NCBI RefSeq assembly: GCF_002899675.1
Contig: NZ_PKUU01000028.1
Coordinates: forward strand, 23,725-87,724
Length of the DNA stretch: 64,000 bases
Direction of reading: 5' to 3'
Source of the DNA: Clostridium sp. chh4-2
GTDB taxonomy: Bacteria > Bacillota > Clostridia > Lachnospirales > Lachnospiraceae
The stretch's first letter is position 1. Every line of letters begins with the position of its first letter. The translations under genes and the position numbers were made by a program. Shown one piece after another: positions 25,842 through 34,825 of this stretch. The notes beneath the pieces were generated by a model. It searched no databases. It was given only the letters and a program-made list of their open reading frames with translations, and was not told the origin of the DNA.

Positions 25842-26732
25842 ATGGATATCAAGAAATTTTCAGGAGTTTACCCGGCGGTTATCACCCCATTTACAGAGGA
25901 AGGCAAAGTGGATGTAGAGAAGCTTACAAACTACATTGCATATCTCGTAGATAAGGTGGACGGTTTATTTGTAGGAGGTTCTTATGGTTCCGGTCCGATT
26001 ATGACTGTGAGCGAGAGAAAGACGGTTGCAGAAACCGTAATGAAAGTGGCAAAAGGAAAAGTCCCGGTGATCTTTATGATCGGATGCACGGATACCAACA
26101 GCACCATAGAGCTGGCAAAACATGCGGAATCGGTGGGAGCCGATGCGGTAGCAGCGGTAACGCCCTGCTATTACCGTCACACAAAGGATGTTATTATCCA
26201 GTACTATAAGGACTTAATCGCAGCAACCAGTCTTCCAGTCATCGCATACAATAATCCAAAGTATTCCAATTTCTGTATTACCGGAGACCTGTTAAAGGAG
26301 TTGGCGGATATCGGACTGCAGGGAGTAAAAGACAGTTCTGCGGATATCGCATTATTCTATGACTATATGGCAAAAGTGGACAATGAAGGTTTCTTATTCC
26401 TGATCGGATCTCAAACTCATCTGGTTCCTGCAGTAGTAGGCGGAGCGCATGGAGTGGTATCTGGATTATCCAATGCATTCCCGGGATTTATTAAGGAAAT
26501 CTATGAGAACTGTAAATCAGGCAACTTCCAGAAAGCGAGAGATATGCAGCTGAAAGCCAATCTTCTCCGCTCCGTAACGGGAGATGGAATCCCTGTTCCA
26601 TTCTATCATGCGGTACTGCCCATGCTGGGAGTGGATATCGGAGTTCCGAAAAAGCCGTTCCTTCCGAGAAGTGAAGCTGAGGTAGAGAGAATCAGAAAAG
26701 CATTAGTTGAGACTCAGATGATTATCGGCTGA
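25842..26732 (+). CDS. DapA/NAL family class I aldolase or dehydratase, copy 2
   Basis: 296 aa from ATG 25842 (AAGGAGG at 25828-25834); a longer in-frame ATG at 25788 is not conserved in copy 1. By direct reading it differs from copy 1 at only four residues (V3I, G26E, D29N and one D-to-E in the VDNxGF segment), all away from the catalytic Lys and Tyr. DNA identity is also very high, with scattered synonymous changes, and the copies are offset by 951 bp. This is a recent tandem duplication. Both copies keep their own ribosome binding site, and neither is broken, so dosage gain is more likely than a new function. Confidence 0.87.
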   Translation: MDIKKFSGVYPAVITPFTEEGKVDVEKLTNYIAYLVDKVDGLFVGGSYGSGPIMTVSERKTVAETVMKVAKGKVPVIFMIGCTDTNSTIELAKHAESVGADAVAAVTPCYYRHTKDVIIQYYKDLIAATSLPVIAYNNPKYSNFCITGDLLKELADIGLQGVKDSSADIALFYDYMAKVDNEGFLFLIGSQTHLVPAVVGGAHGVVSGLSNAFPGFIKEIYENCKSGNFQKARDMQLKANLLRSVTGDGIPVPFYHAVLPMLGVDIGVPKKPFLPRSEAEVERIRKALVETQMIIG

Positions 26733-26833
26733 TGAATCACAGAGTTTTGAGAGCGTTCTTCGAGCCTGTTGCCCATATCCATTGTTTTACCTGAATCTGA
26801 GGTTGACGATGCATACGTTATGCGTCTTTGTAA

Positions 26834-26920
26834 ATGCCTTGGAGGTTGGCATAGAATACCCCTGTCCTGACTGATTATGTCATTTGAACGGTATTTTCGC
26901 TGAACCTCTGGGGCATTTTT
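26834..26920 (+). ncRNA. Structured non-coding element ending in a T-run (terminator or regulatory RNA)
   Basis: The segment 26834-26847 pairs over 14 positions (three G-U) with 26903-26916, which runs straight into TTTTT. Inside, AATACC pairs with GGTATT and a TGAC/GTCA apex follows. It ends the aldolase transcript at the least. A further small hairpin sits at about 26808-26826. The 26733-27104 gap otherwise holds no gene; a weak GTTAT-N7-ATAAC dyad lies at 26962-26978. Confidence 0.45.
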
Positions 26921-27104
26921 AAATCCTTTGATATGTGATGACGAAGATCGCTAACTTAATGGTTATGTAGGTAATAACATTTAGGTATTGGAAGATTAGA
27001 AAAATCTATAGTACGATATGTATAATAAATGAAGCAAAAATATGAAAAAATATACAAAATAAACAAAAACAAAAAGAAGCAAAAGCGGTCACAGGGAGAA
27101 CGGT

Positions 27105-27578
27105 ATGGGAGAATACGAAAGAAGATTGTCTGAGTTAAAACAGGAAACAGAAGAGATTCATTTTAAAAGGTTTTTGGCGGAGGATGCCTATAAACTGGGA
27201 AACCGGATGGTACAGGCGGCTATGGATAAAGGGGTTGATCTGGCGGTGATGATACGGGTGAACCAGAAGATGATGTTCTATTTCGCTTTCGACGGAACCG
27301 ATTTAAATCATGAACGGGCGGTTATCAGAAAATCAAATGTGTCGGATGCGTTCCGATGTCCATCTCTCAAAATCTTTTATGAACTGCAGCAGAGCGGGTT
27401 AACGATTAAAGACAGAGGGCGGGATCCCATGGAATATCTGGCGCTGGGGGGCGCAGTTCCCATTTATGTGGAACAGGCGGGGATCATTGGAACCATTTGT
27501 GTCTCCGGTATGAGCCATTTTGAAGACCATCAATTTGCAGTGGACTGTATAAAAGGATATCTGGCCGGAAGTATTTGA
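27105..27578 (+). CDS. UPF0303 / HbpS-like (GlcG fold) protein
   Basis: 157 aa. The pattern KRFLAEDAYKLGNRMVQAA, then an F-x-F-DGTDLNHERAVIRKSN segment and the glycine-rich LALGGAVPIYVEQAGIIGTICVSG matches the UPF0303 / heme-degrading (HbpS-like) domain family. These small proteins are often found next to sugar-acid, glycolate or TTT-transporter genes, with unclear roles (cofactor or ligand binding). It begins 18 bp upstream of tctB and probably leads that operon. A ribosome binding site is weak (GGGAGA). Assignment to heme binding specifically is not supported. Confidence 0.8.
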   Translation: MGEYERRLSELKQETEEIHFKRFLAEDAYKLGNRMVQAAMDKGVDLAVMIRVNQKMMFYFAFDGTDLNHERAVIRKSNVSDAFRCPSLKIFYELQQSGLTIKDRGRDPMEYLALGGAVPIYVEQAGIIGTICVSGMSHFEDHQFAVDCIKGYLAGSI

Positions 27579-27596
27579 GTTTATGGAGGTGGCGGA

Positions 27597-28100
27597 ATGA
27601 TAGGAAACTTTATCACATCGGTTTTATTGCTGATCTTGTCGGGGGTTATCTATGCAGAGAGTTCAAAAATGCCAAACCTTGGCGGCATGACTTTGGCGGG
27701 TCCCGGATTTTTCCCAAAGTGCTGCGCAGCTTTCTTTACATTTGCAGCGGTGGTACTTATCATACAGGAAGTTTATAAGATTATAACGGTGAAAACAGGG
27801 GATACGGCTTATGCCAAAGCGGAACTTAAAAAGGCTGTTGATCTGAAGGAAACCATAAAAAATAATTTGTCCGGCGTTTTTAGGATGACAGTAATACCCA
27901 TATTGATGGTGTTATACGGAATTTCGCTGCGCGGCATTGGATTTGAGATTTCCACATTTGTATTTCTTATAGCCAGTATGGCAGTCTGCGGAGAACGCAG
28001 TTGGAAGCGGCTGCTGCTGATTCCAATAGCTGCAATCATTGTTGTCTATCTGTTGTTTATTAAATTCCTCAGAGTGGCAATACCTACCAGTTTTTTGTAA
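27597..28100 (+). CDS. tctB: Tripartite tricarboxylate transporter small membrane subunit
   Basis: 167 aa with about four hydrophobic helices (near 5-25, 38-60, 90-115 and 120-160). The FPKCCAAFF motif after a glycine-rich loop is typical of TctB. TctB pairs with TctA to form the secondary, ion-driven TTT transporter fed by the extracytoplasmic protein TctC. Gene order here is B-A-C. A GGAGG lies 7 nt before ATG 27597. The ligand is unknown; TTT systems carry citrate, other carboxylates, sugar acids or sulfonates. Confidence 0.88.
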   Translation: MIGNFITSVLLLILSGVIYAESSKMPNLGGMTLAGPGFFPKCCAAFFTFAAVVLIIQEVYKIITVKTGDTAYAKAELKKAVDLKETIKNNLSGVFRMTVIPILMVLYGISLRGIGFEISTFVFLIASMAVCGERSWKRLLLIPIAAIIVVYLLFIKFLRVAIPTSFL

Positions 28101-28124
28101 AACGTTGAGAGAGGAGAAAAGAAT

Positions 28125-29624
28125 ATGGCGGCAAATATTACGATGGTTTTATCAACGATATCATTTTCGACTATTATCTTGACGTTTGTGGGCGTGGTGC
28201 TGGGAATTGTTGTGGGTTCTATACCGGGGCTGACTGCTACGATGGCAGTAGCGGTTTTGACCTCTTTTACTTTTGGTATGGAATCTTCAAAGGCCATTGC
28301 CATGCTTTTGGGGATTTTTGTAGGCGGCGTTTACGGAGGTTCTATCTCAGCTATTCTGATGAAAATTCCCGGTACGTCATCCGCTGTTATGACGGCGCTG
28401 GACGGTTATCCTATGGCCAAGAGGGGAGAGGGCGGAAAGGCAATCGGCATCTCCACGGTATCCTCCTTTTTCGGAGGAATTGTGAGCTGTATCTTTCTGA
28501 TTATTGGATGTTCGGCGATTGCCGGTCTGGCAGCGAAGTTTTCTTACCCTGAATATTTTGTGATTGCGGTTTTTGGTCTGTGCGTGATTTCAAATGTATC
28601 TTCAGATTCTTTATTAAAGGGGCTTTTAGGGGCTATTTTGGGAATCTTTATCACCACTGTGGGAATGGACAACTTGACGGGAATCACCCGGTTTACCATG
28701 GGTTCCAGAAATCTGATAAGCGGAATCGGTATGGTGCCCGCGTTGATCGGATTGTTTGGAGTTTCTGAAATATTAAACCAGTTGTTCAATATGAAAAACG
28801 GAGAGGTGAAACAACAGGAGATCGGCAGGACATTTCCGGGATGGGGCGTAATAAAAAGAATCAAGTTTATATTGATAAAATCTTCTATTATTGGGACTTT
28901 AATCGGAGCTCTTCCGGGAGCAGGAGGGCCGATTGCAGCTTTTGTGGCTTATAACAGCGCAAAGAACGGATCAAAAGAACCTGAAAAATACGGAACCGGT
29001 ATTCCGGAAGGAATTGCGGCGCCTGAGTGTGCCAATAACGCCACTGTCGGCGGTGCGCTCATTCCGATGCTGGCGCTGGGGGTGCCGGGGGACGGAGTTA
29101 CGGCAATTATTATGGGAGCATTTGCGATTCACGGGCTAAGACTTGGACCGATGATCTTTAAAGAAACTCCTGATATTGTATACAGCGTCTATGTATATAC
29201 GATTATTGCCAATATCTTTATGCTGATCGTTGGATTAACGGCGGCTAAGTATTTTGCGAGACTGATCAATACGGATAAAAAGATATTGATCCCCATTATT
29301 TTGATGGCGTGTGTCGTGGGATCTTTTGCATCTTCCAATAAAGTGTTTGACATCTATGTTATGACAATTTTTGGCATTCTGGGATTTCTGATGGATAAAG
29401 TCGGCATTTCCACGTCGGCGTTTATTCTGGGGCAGGTACTGGGAACACTGGCTGAGGTGAATTTCCGGTCGGCGCTTACGCTTTCCAAGGGAAGCTATAA
29501 GATATTCTTCCGGCCGATTCCCATGGTATTCTGGGTTTTGACCATAATAATGGTGGTGGTTCCCAAGATAAGAAAAGCGTTGAAAAACAAAGCAGAGAAG
29601 GAAAAAAACAGCGCGGCGGGGTAA
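28125..29624 (+). CDS. tctA: Tripartite tricarboxylate transporter large membrane subunit
   Basis: 499 aa with about 11-12 membrane helices. Conserved TctA segments are present: GSIPGLTATMAVAVL near residues 29-45, the GALPGAGGPIAAFVAYN block near 265-282, and LGVPGDGVTAIIMGAF near 320-335. It forms the transport channel and works with TctB and TctC. Its end is 22 bp upstream of tctC. Substrate cannot be read from these motifs, but the operon's aldehyde dehydrogenase and sulfur-redox genes point to a carboxylated, possibly sulfur-bearing, compound. Confidence 0.95.
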   Translation: MAANITMVLSTISFSTIILTFVGVVLGIVVGSIPGLTATMAVAVLTSFTFGMESSKAIAMLLGIFVGGVYGGSISAILMKIPGTSSAVMTALDGYPMAKRGEGGKAIGISTVSSFFGGIVSCIFLIIGCSAIAGLAAKFSYPEYFVIAVFGLCVISNVSSDSLLKGLLGAILGIFITTVGMDNLTGITRFTMGSRNLISGIGMVPALIGLFGVSEILNQLFNMKNGEVKQQEIGRTFPGWGVIKRIKFILIKSSIIGTLIGALPGAGGPIAAFVAYNSAKNGSKEPEKYGTGIPEGIAAPECANNATVGGALIPMLALGVPGDGVTAIIMGAFAIHGLRLGPMIFKETPDIVYSVYVYTIIANIFMLIVGLTAAKYFARLINTDKKILIPIILMACVVGSFASSNKVFDIYVMTIFGILGFLMDKVGISTSAFILGQVLGTLAEVNFRSALTLSKGSYKIFFRPIPMVFWVLTIIMVVVPKIRKALKNKAEKEKNSAAG

Positions 29625-29646
29625 AACGCGCGGAAATGAGGGTAAA

Positions 29647-30687
29647 ATGAAAAAAAGTATTGGTTTGGCGGTAGGAATTATGGCAGCGGTTATGGGATTG
29701 ATGTCCGGTTGTTCGAAAGCTCCGGAGGCGGCCCCATCAACAGCCGGAAATACGGCGGCACAGTCTTCTGAAGCAAAGACAGAGGCTGCAAAGTCAGAAT
29801 TTCCCAAGAGCAAGATAGAACTGATTATTCCTCAGGGAGTGGGCGGAGGAAGTGATTTGATTGCCAGAGTGCTGGTGTCCCAGGTGGAGAAGGATCTGGG
29901 GGTTCCGGTTGTGTGCACCAATGTGGAGGGCGGTTCCACGTCCCTCGGACTGCAGCAGCTGGCGGATTCTGACCCGGATGGGTATACCATCGCCATGACG
30001 ATGACAAACCTTGCCACCCTAAATGCGCTTGGATATTCTGAACTGTCATATGAAGATTTCACGTCTATCTGTGGAGCTAATTTTGATGCCCCTACGGTTA
30101 TGATCCGCAGCAATGACGACCGGTTTACAGATCTTTCGGGGATTGTGGAGTATGCAAAAGCTCATCCCGGCGATTTGAGCTGGGGAACCGGAGCAGCAGG
30201 CGGAATGTGGCACCTGGCCATTTTGAAGTTCTGTAAAGTGGCCGGCATTGAGGTCAATGTGGTTCCCAACGCAGGAGGCGGTACTGGTGTGGGTCTGACC
30301 CTTGCAAACGGCGATATTGATGTAGCAGTATTCAGTCCGGTGGACTGTATTTCACAGATCGATTCGGGAGAGATCATTCCGGTTGCAGCGCTTACGGATG
30401 TCCGCATGGAAAGCTATGCAGATGTACCCACATCTGTGGAATTGGGCTGGGATTGTTCGGTTTACTCTACCAGAGGTTTTGTGGCGCCGAAGGGAACTCC
30501 GGACGATGTGATTGCCGTATTGGAAGCTTCCTTTAAAAAGGCGGTGGAAAGTGATGAATTTAAAGATTTTATTAAGAACCAGCAGTCCAATATTATGTGG
30601 AGAGACGCTAAGGAATATGAGGAATGGATGAAGGAAGAAGTGGATACCTATGTTCCGATTCTGGAAGAAGCAGGACTGGCGAAATAA
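29647..30687 (+). CDS. tctC: TTT transporter substrate-binding lipoprotein
   Basis: 346 aa. A lipoprotein signal peptide ends in LMSG-C22, followed by a Ser/Ala/Glu-rich linker to about residue 55. The mature domain matches the Bug/TctC family: IELIIPQGVGGGSDLIARVL, a tandem loop GGSTSLGLQQLADSDPDGYT and VVPNAGGGTGVGLTLANGDID. These bind a carboxylate in a closed cleft using main-chain groups of two beta loops. It delivers ligand to TctAB and is lipid-anchored outside the cell. It is followed 21 bp later by the aldehyde dehydrogenase gene. Confidence 0.93.
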   Translation: MKKSIGLAVGIMAAVMGLMSGCSKAPEAAPSTAGNTAAQSSEAKTEAAKSEFPKSKIELIIPQGVGGGSDLIARVLVSQVEKDLGVPVVCTNVEGGSTSLGLQQLADSDPDGYTIAMTMTNLATLNALGYSELSYEDFTSICGANFDAPTVMIRSNDDRFTDLSGIVEYAKAHPGDLSWGTGAAGGMWHLAILKFCKVAGIEVNVVPNAGGGTGVGLTLANGDIDVAVFSPVDCISQIDSGEIIPVAALTDVRMESYADVPTSVELGWDCSVYSTRGFVAPKGTPDDVIAVLEASFKKAVESDEFKDFIKNQQSNIMWRDAKEYEEWMKEEVDTYVPILEEAGLAK

Positions 30688-30708
30688 GATAGAAGGAGGC
30701 GCGGGAAT

Positions 30709-32145
30709 ATGAGTTTTAAATTGTATATCAATGGGCAGTTAGTGGAAGGAAAAGGCGTGGAGAGAACAATCAGCAATCCGGGTACGGGAGAAACCGTTGC
30801 GGTCATTAAATGCGCCAGCAAAGAACAGACGTTGGAAGCTCTTGACGGAGCCCAGGAAGCATTTAAAACATGGTCCCGTATGTCCTTGACGGAAAGGGGA
30901 CAGTGGATCGGAAAGCTGAAAAAGGCTCTTTTTGCCCAGAAAGAGGAATTGGTGGATATTCTGTCTATGGAGACGGGCAAGCCCTTGTTTGCGGCGGCGA
31001 GAGGGTTCAATGTGCTGGTGGATGCACTTGACTTTTATTATGAAGAAGCAAAGCGTTTTACCGGGATCACGATTCCAGACTATAACAGCAGCAATGCTTC
31101 TTATCATACGAACGCGTACCGCCCAAAAGGCGTTATGGTAGGCCATCTGTCCTGGAATATGCCTCTTCTCAATATTGGAGCAAAACTTGGACCGACCCTG
31201 GCATCGGGATGCACCTGTGTTTTAAAACCAGCCTCCCTAACCCCTCTTTCTGCCTTAAAGGTGGGTGAAATTGCCGAATCAATACATTTTCCCAAAGGTG
31301 TATTCAACATCGTGACAGGGCCGGTAAATGATGTGGCGACGGTGCTGAATTCAAGTCCGATTCCCAGGCTGATTACACTGATCGGTTCATCGGAAACCGG
31401 AAAACAGGTGATCCGCGATTCCTGTAATACGATAAAATCCTACTCTCTGGAATTGGGCGGAAATGCTCCTGCCATCGTGATGCCGGATGCAGATTTGGAA
31501 AAGGCAGCGAATTTCATTGCATCCCTTAAAATGAATAACTGCGGTCAGATCTGTACCTGCGTAAACCGCGCTTTGGTGCACGAAGACGTGGCAGACGAGT
31601 TTGTGGAAATTGTCAAAAAACAATTTGAAGCATGTAAACTGGGCTGGGGCCGGGAAGAGGATGTCACTATGGGGCCTTTGATTACAAGAGGTGACAGAGA
31701 CCGGGTTCTGGGACTGATCAGTGACGCTGTTGCCCACGGTGCCAATCTGGTATGCGGCGGAGAAATTCCTGAGGATAAATCATCAGGCAATTATCTGACG
31801 CCGGCCCTTCTTACCGGATGTAATAATCAGATGGAACTATGCAGAAAAGAAATCTTCGGCCCTGCACTGCCTGTAATTACCTTTAAGACTTTAGAGGAGG
31901 CAATTGAAATAGCTAATGATACGGAATACGGACTTTCCGCCTATGCTTACACCCAAAATCTGCATGATGCATTCCTGCTGACGGAGAATCTGGAAGCGGG
32001 CGAAATCATCATTAATGTATGGGGCGGCGGCTCTCCCCTTCCATATGCCCATGGCGGCGTGAAGGAAAGCGGAATCGGAAAGGACTGGTCCACCATATCA
32101 TTATCAGAATATTATGATGTAAAACGGATTACCATGACACCGTAA
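30709..32145 (+). CDS. NAD(P)-dependent aldehyde (semialdehyde) dehydrogenase
   Basis: 478 aa, the usual size for the ALDH superfamily. Catalytic cysteine C282 sits in CGQICTC and the general base E248 in LELGGN; the Rossmann motif LIGSSETGKQV and the C-terminal HGGVKESGIGKD are complete. The subfamily resembles succinate- or short hydroxy-semialdehyde dehydrogenases. It would oxidise an aldehyde produced by an aldolase or dehydratase to the acid. Its place between TctC and sulfur-redox genes suggests a role in breaking down the imported substrate. AAGGAGGCG precedes ATG 30709. Confidence 0.92.
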   Translation: MSFKLYINGQLVEGKGVERTISNPGTGETVAVIKCASKEQTLEALDGAQEAFKTWSRMSLTERGQWIGKLKKALFAQKEELVDILSMETGKPLFAAARGFNVLVDALDFYYEEAKRFTGITIPDYNSSNASYHTNAYRPKGVMVGHLSWNMPLLNIGAKLGPTLASGCTCVLKPASLTPLSALKVGEIAESIHFPKGVFNIVTGPVNDVATVLNSSPIPRLITLIGSSETGKQVIRDSCNTIKSYSLELGGNAPAIVMPDADLEKAANFIASLKMNNCGQICTCVNRALVHEDVADEFVEIVKKQFEACKLGWGREEDVTMGPLITRGDRDRVLGLISDAVAHGANLVCGGEIPEDKSSGNYLTPALLTGCNNQMELCRKEIFGPALPVITFKTLEEAIEIANDTEYGLSAYAYTQNLHDAFLLTENLEAGEIIINVWGGGSPLPYAHGGVKESGIGKDWSTISLSEYYDVKRITMTP

Positions 32146-32183
32146 GACGGTTCCCCGTATAGGGGGAGAAAGAAGGATTGACG

Positions 32184-33806
32184 ATGAGGGTTTTAATTAT
32201 CGGAGGCGTAGCAGCGGGAACTAAGGCGGCGGCCAAGCTGAAGAGAGAGGATCGAAGTGCAGAAGTTACCATTCTTACAAAAGGCAGCGATATCTCGTAT
32301 GCCGGCTGCGGACTGCCCTATTATGTGGGAAATGTAATACAGCGGAAAGACCAGCTGATTGTAAATACGCCTGAAAGCTTCAGCGGCCTGACCGGGGTTA
32401 CTGTGCTCACCGGAATGGAAGCGGTGGCTGTAAACCGGGAGCAGAAGACGGTGACGGCCGTATCGGAGAAAACGCAGGAAAAGAGCGTATTCGCCTATGA
32501 TAAATTGGTGATAGCATCCGGGGCATCTCCGGTAAAATTGCCTGTAGAAGGGGTGAATTTGCCGGGAGTGTACTTTATGCGGACGCCTGATGATGCGGCT
32601 GCACTTAAAGAAGCCGTGGAAGCGGGCAAAATTAAGCGGGCAGTGGTGGCCGGCGGAGGGTTTATCGGCCTTGAAATTGCGGAAAATCTGGCGGCTCAGG
32701 GCGTGAAGGTATCGGTTTTGGAGATGGCTGATCACATTTTACCGGGTTTTGATCCTGAGATGGCCGCTTATGTGGAACGGCATCTGGCGGATAAGGGAAT
32801 CATGGCATTTACCGGAACAAAATTGGTGGGTATTCTGGGCAGCGGTCATGTGGAAAAGGTTCAGACCGGAAAACGGGCCATGAAGGCGGATGCGGTAATT
32901 CTATCCGTGGGAATACGGGCTAATACAGGCTTTTTGGAAGGAACAGGCATTGAATTGATGCCGGATAAAACCGTGAAGGTGGATAGCCGGATGAGAACCA
33001 ATGATCCCGATATCTATGCGTTGGGAGACTGTGCCTGCGTATCAAATATGATTACAGGAGATGCTCAATGGTCTCCGATGGGCTCTTCCGCCAATATAGA
33101 AGGAAGGCTGGCTGCCAGAGTCATTGCGGGAAAAGAAGGAAGCTATGCAGGAGTATTAGGAACGGCTGTATGCAAACTGCCTGAATTAAATGTGGGGCGG
33201 ACCGGTATGACGGAATCGCAGGCTGCGGCGGCAGGATACCATCCGGTGAGCGTGGTAGGCGTAGTGGATGATAAGGCGCATTATTATCCCGACGCATCCT
33301 TTTTCATCATTAAAATGACGGCAGATCAGAAAACCGCTAAACTTTTGGGCATTCAGGTGCTGGGAAAGGGCGCGGCAGATAAAATCGTGGATATAGCTGC
33401 GACGGCGATCTCATTGAAGGCTGATTTGTACCAGCTTTCCAATCTGGATTTGGCGTATGCGCCGCCTTTTTCCACGGCGATCCATCCATTTGAGCACATG
33501 GTAAATATTCTTTTGAATAAGATGGAAGGCGAATTTGAGACAATTACGCCTTCCGGGTACATAAATGGAGAGGCGGATGGTTACCGGATCGTGGACGCTT
33601 CCCTGCAGCCATCCATTGACGGTGCGGATTATGTAAACTTGTCTAAGGTTACAGGGGTAATGACTGAATTCGGACCGGATGAAAAACTGCTTTTGGTGTG
33701 TGCAAAAGGCAAACGGGCCTATATGCTTCAAAACCGCCTGAAATATTATGGTTATACAGGGACAAAGGTGCTTGAGGGCGGTTTGACGTTCAATGAATTA
33801 AAATAG
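32184..33806 (+). CDS. CoA-disulfide reductase-like flavoprotein with C-terminal rhodanese domain
   Basis: 540 aa from ATG 32184 (GAAGG upstream; an in-frame TTG two codons earlier is too close to it). N-terminal IIGGVAAGTKAAAKL binds FAD, the single redox cysteine C42 is in SYAGCGLPYY, and the NADH-binding VVAGGGFIGLEIAENLAAQG lies near residue 155. The pyridine-nucleotide disulfide reductase dimerisation domain follows. The C-terminal ~90 residues form a rhodanese-like domain with C506 in the VCAKGKR loop. This is the CoADR-Rhd architecture linked to CoA disulfide, CoA polysulfide or persulfide reduction. It is 15 bp upstream of the siroheme reductase. Confidence 0.92.
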   Translation: MRVLIIGGVAAGTKAAAKLKREDRSAEVTILTKGSDISYAGCGLPYYVGNVIQRKDQLIVNTPESFSGLTGVTVLTGMEAVAVNREQKTVTAVSEKTQEKSVFAYDKLVIASGASPVKLPVEGVNLPGVYFMRTPDDAAALKEAVEAGKIKRAVVAGGGFIGLEIAENLAAQGVKVSVLEMADHILPGFDPEMAAYVERHLADKGIMAFTGTKLVGILGSGHVEKVQTGKRAMKADAVILSVGIRANTGFLEGTGIELMPDKTVKVDSRMRTNDPDIYALGDCACVSNMITGDAQWSPMGSSANIEGRLAARVIAGKEGSYAGVLGTAVCKLPELNVGRTGMTESQAAAAGYHPVSVVGVVDDKAHYYPDASFFIIKMTADQKTAKLLGIQVLGKGAADKIVDIAATAISLKADLYQLSNLDLAYAPPFSTAIHPFEHMVNILLNKMEGEFETITPSGYINGEADGYRIVDASLQPSIDGADYVNLSKVTGVMTEFGPDEKLLLVCAKGKRAYMLQNRLKYYGYTGTKVLEGGLTFNELK

Positions 33807-33821
33807 TAGGAGGAATTGAGA

Positions 33822-34775
33822 ATGGCTGCATTAACTGTGAACGCCGAAGATGAAAAAAGGGTGAAAGCATTAGGCTTTTTAAACAATAAAGGAACGGATA
33901 ATTTTTCCGCCAGAATCATTACGGTAAACGGCAAAATTACAGCGGATCAGCAGCAGTGCATCGCTGAAGCGGCACGGCTGTACGGCAACGGAAACATCAC
34001 CTTTACCACACGGCTGACGCTGGAGGTACAGGGCGTTGCATATGATAAAATAGAGGATTTTCGGACCTATATCGCAAAAGCCGGACTGGAGACCGGAGGA
34101 ACCGGGTCTAAGGTCCGCCCGGTAGTATCCTGTAAGGGAACCACCTGCCAGTATGGGCTGATTGACACATTCGCTCTTTCTGAGGAGATCCATAAGAGAT
34201 TCTATAAAGGATACAGCGGTGTAAAACTTCCGCATAAGTTTAAAATTGCGGTGGGAGGCTGCCCGAATAACTGTGTGAAACCTAACTTAAATGATTTGGG
34301 AATCATCGGACAGAGAATACCTGAATTCGATGAGGATTACTGCAATGGATGTGTAAAATGTGCGGTAGAGGAAGCATGTCCTGTTAAAGCTGCAAAACTG
34401 GAAGATGATTTACTGCATATTGACCGGGAAATGTGCAATAACTGCGGACGGTGCATCGGCAAATGCAATTTTGATGCGATTGAAGACGGTGTGACGGGAT
34501 ATAAGATCTATTTAGGCGGCATGTGGGGCAAGCGTGTTCAGCATGGAAGAGAGCTGAACAGGATATTTACAGATGAAGAAGAAGCGCTGGAAACGATTGA
34601 AAAAGTAATTTTATTCTATCGGGAACAGGGAAAGACAGGGGAACGGTTTGCCCAGACGATTCAGAGAATTGGCTTTGAAAATGTGGAGAGAGAGATTTTG
34701 GGAAAGGATATTCTGGAGAGAAAACAGGAGATTCTGGATGCGAAGCTTCATGAAGTTGGCGGAGCGACCTGTTAA
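33822..34775 (+). CDS. Small siroheme [4Fe-4S] sulfite/nitrite-type reductase with ferredoxin domain
   Basis: 317 aa from ATG 33822 (AGGAGG at 33808-33813; a TTG two codons earlier is rejected). An N-terminal ferredoxin-like half domain (GKITADQQQCIAEAARLYG) is followed by siroheme-cluster cysteines C104-x4-C109 and C147-x3-C151 (GGCPNNC). Two [4Fe-4S] ferredoxin motifs follow near residues 170-225 (CNGCVKC and CNNCGRCIGKC). The layout resembles AsrC and the small dSiR-like proteins of anaerobes, but no AsrA/AsrB electron-transfer partners are present; the adjacent flavoprotein could supply electrons. Reduction of sulfite to sulfide is the likely reaction, nitrite the alternative. Confidence 0.85.
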   Translation: MAALTVNAEDEKRVKALGFLNNKGTDNFSARIITVNGKITADQQQCIAEAARLYGNGNITFTTRLTLEVQGVAYDKIEDFRTYIAKAGLETGGTGSKVRPVVSCKGTTCQYGLIDTFALSEEIHKRFYKGYSGVKLPHKFKIAVGGCPNNCVKPNLNDLGIIGQRIPEFDEDYCNGCVKCAVEEACPVKAAKLEDDLLHIDREMCNNCGRCIGKCNFDAIEDGVTGYKIYLGGMWGKRVQHGRELNRIFTDEEEALETIEKVILFYREQGKTGERFAQTIQRIGFENVEREILGKDILERKQEILDAKLHEVGGATC

Positions 34776-34795
34776 GCTGTTTTTTTTACATCGGG

Positions 34796-34825
34796 CCTCA
34801 AGGCATTTTTGAAAATGCCTTGAGG
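34796..34825 (+). terminator. Hairpin terminator after the reductase gene
   Basis: CCTCAAGGCATTTT pairs with AAAATGCCTTGAGG around a 2-nt loop. Its AAGGCATTTT core is repeated in the next palindrome. Confidence 0.7.

Noticed and set aside
24891..26732. Insertion-sequence origin for the tandem aldolase copies
   Set aside because: No transposase, terminal inverted repeats or target-site duplication is visible; simple tandem duplication suffices.
26733..27104. A known riboswitch class between the aldolase genes and the UPF0303 gene
   Set aside because: I could not match the conserved bases of any class I know; reported only as a structured element.
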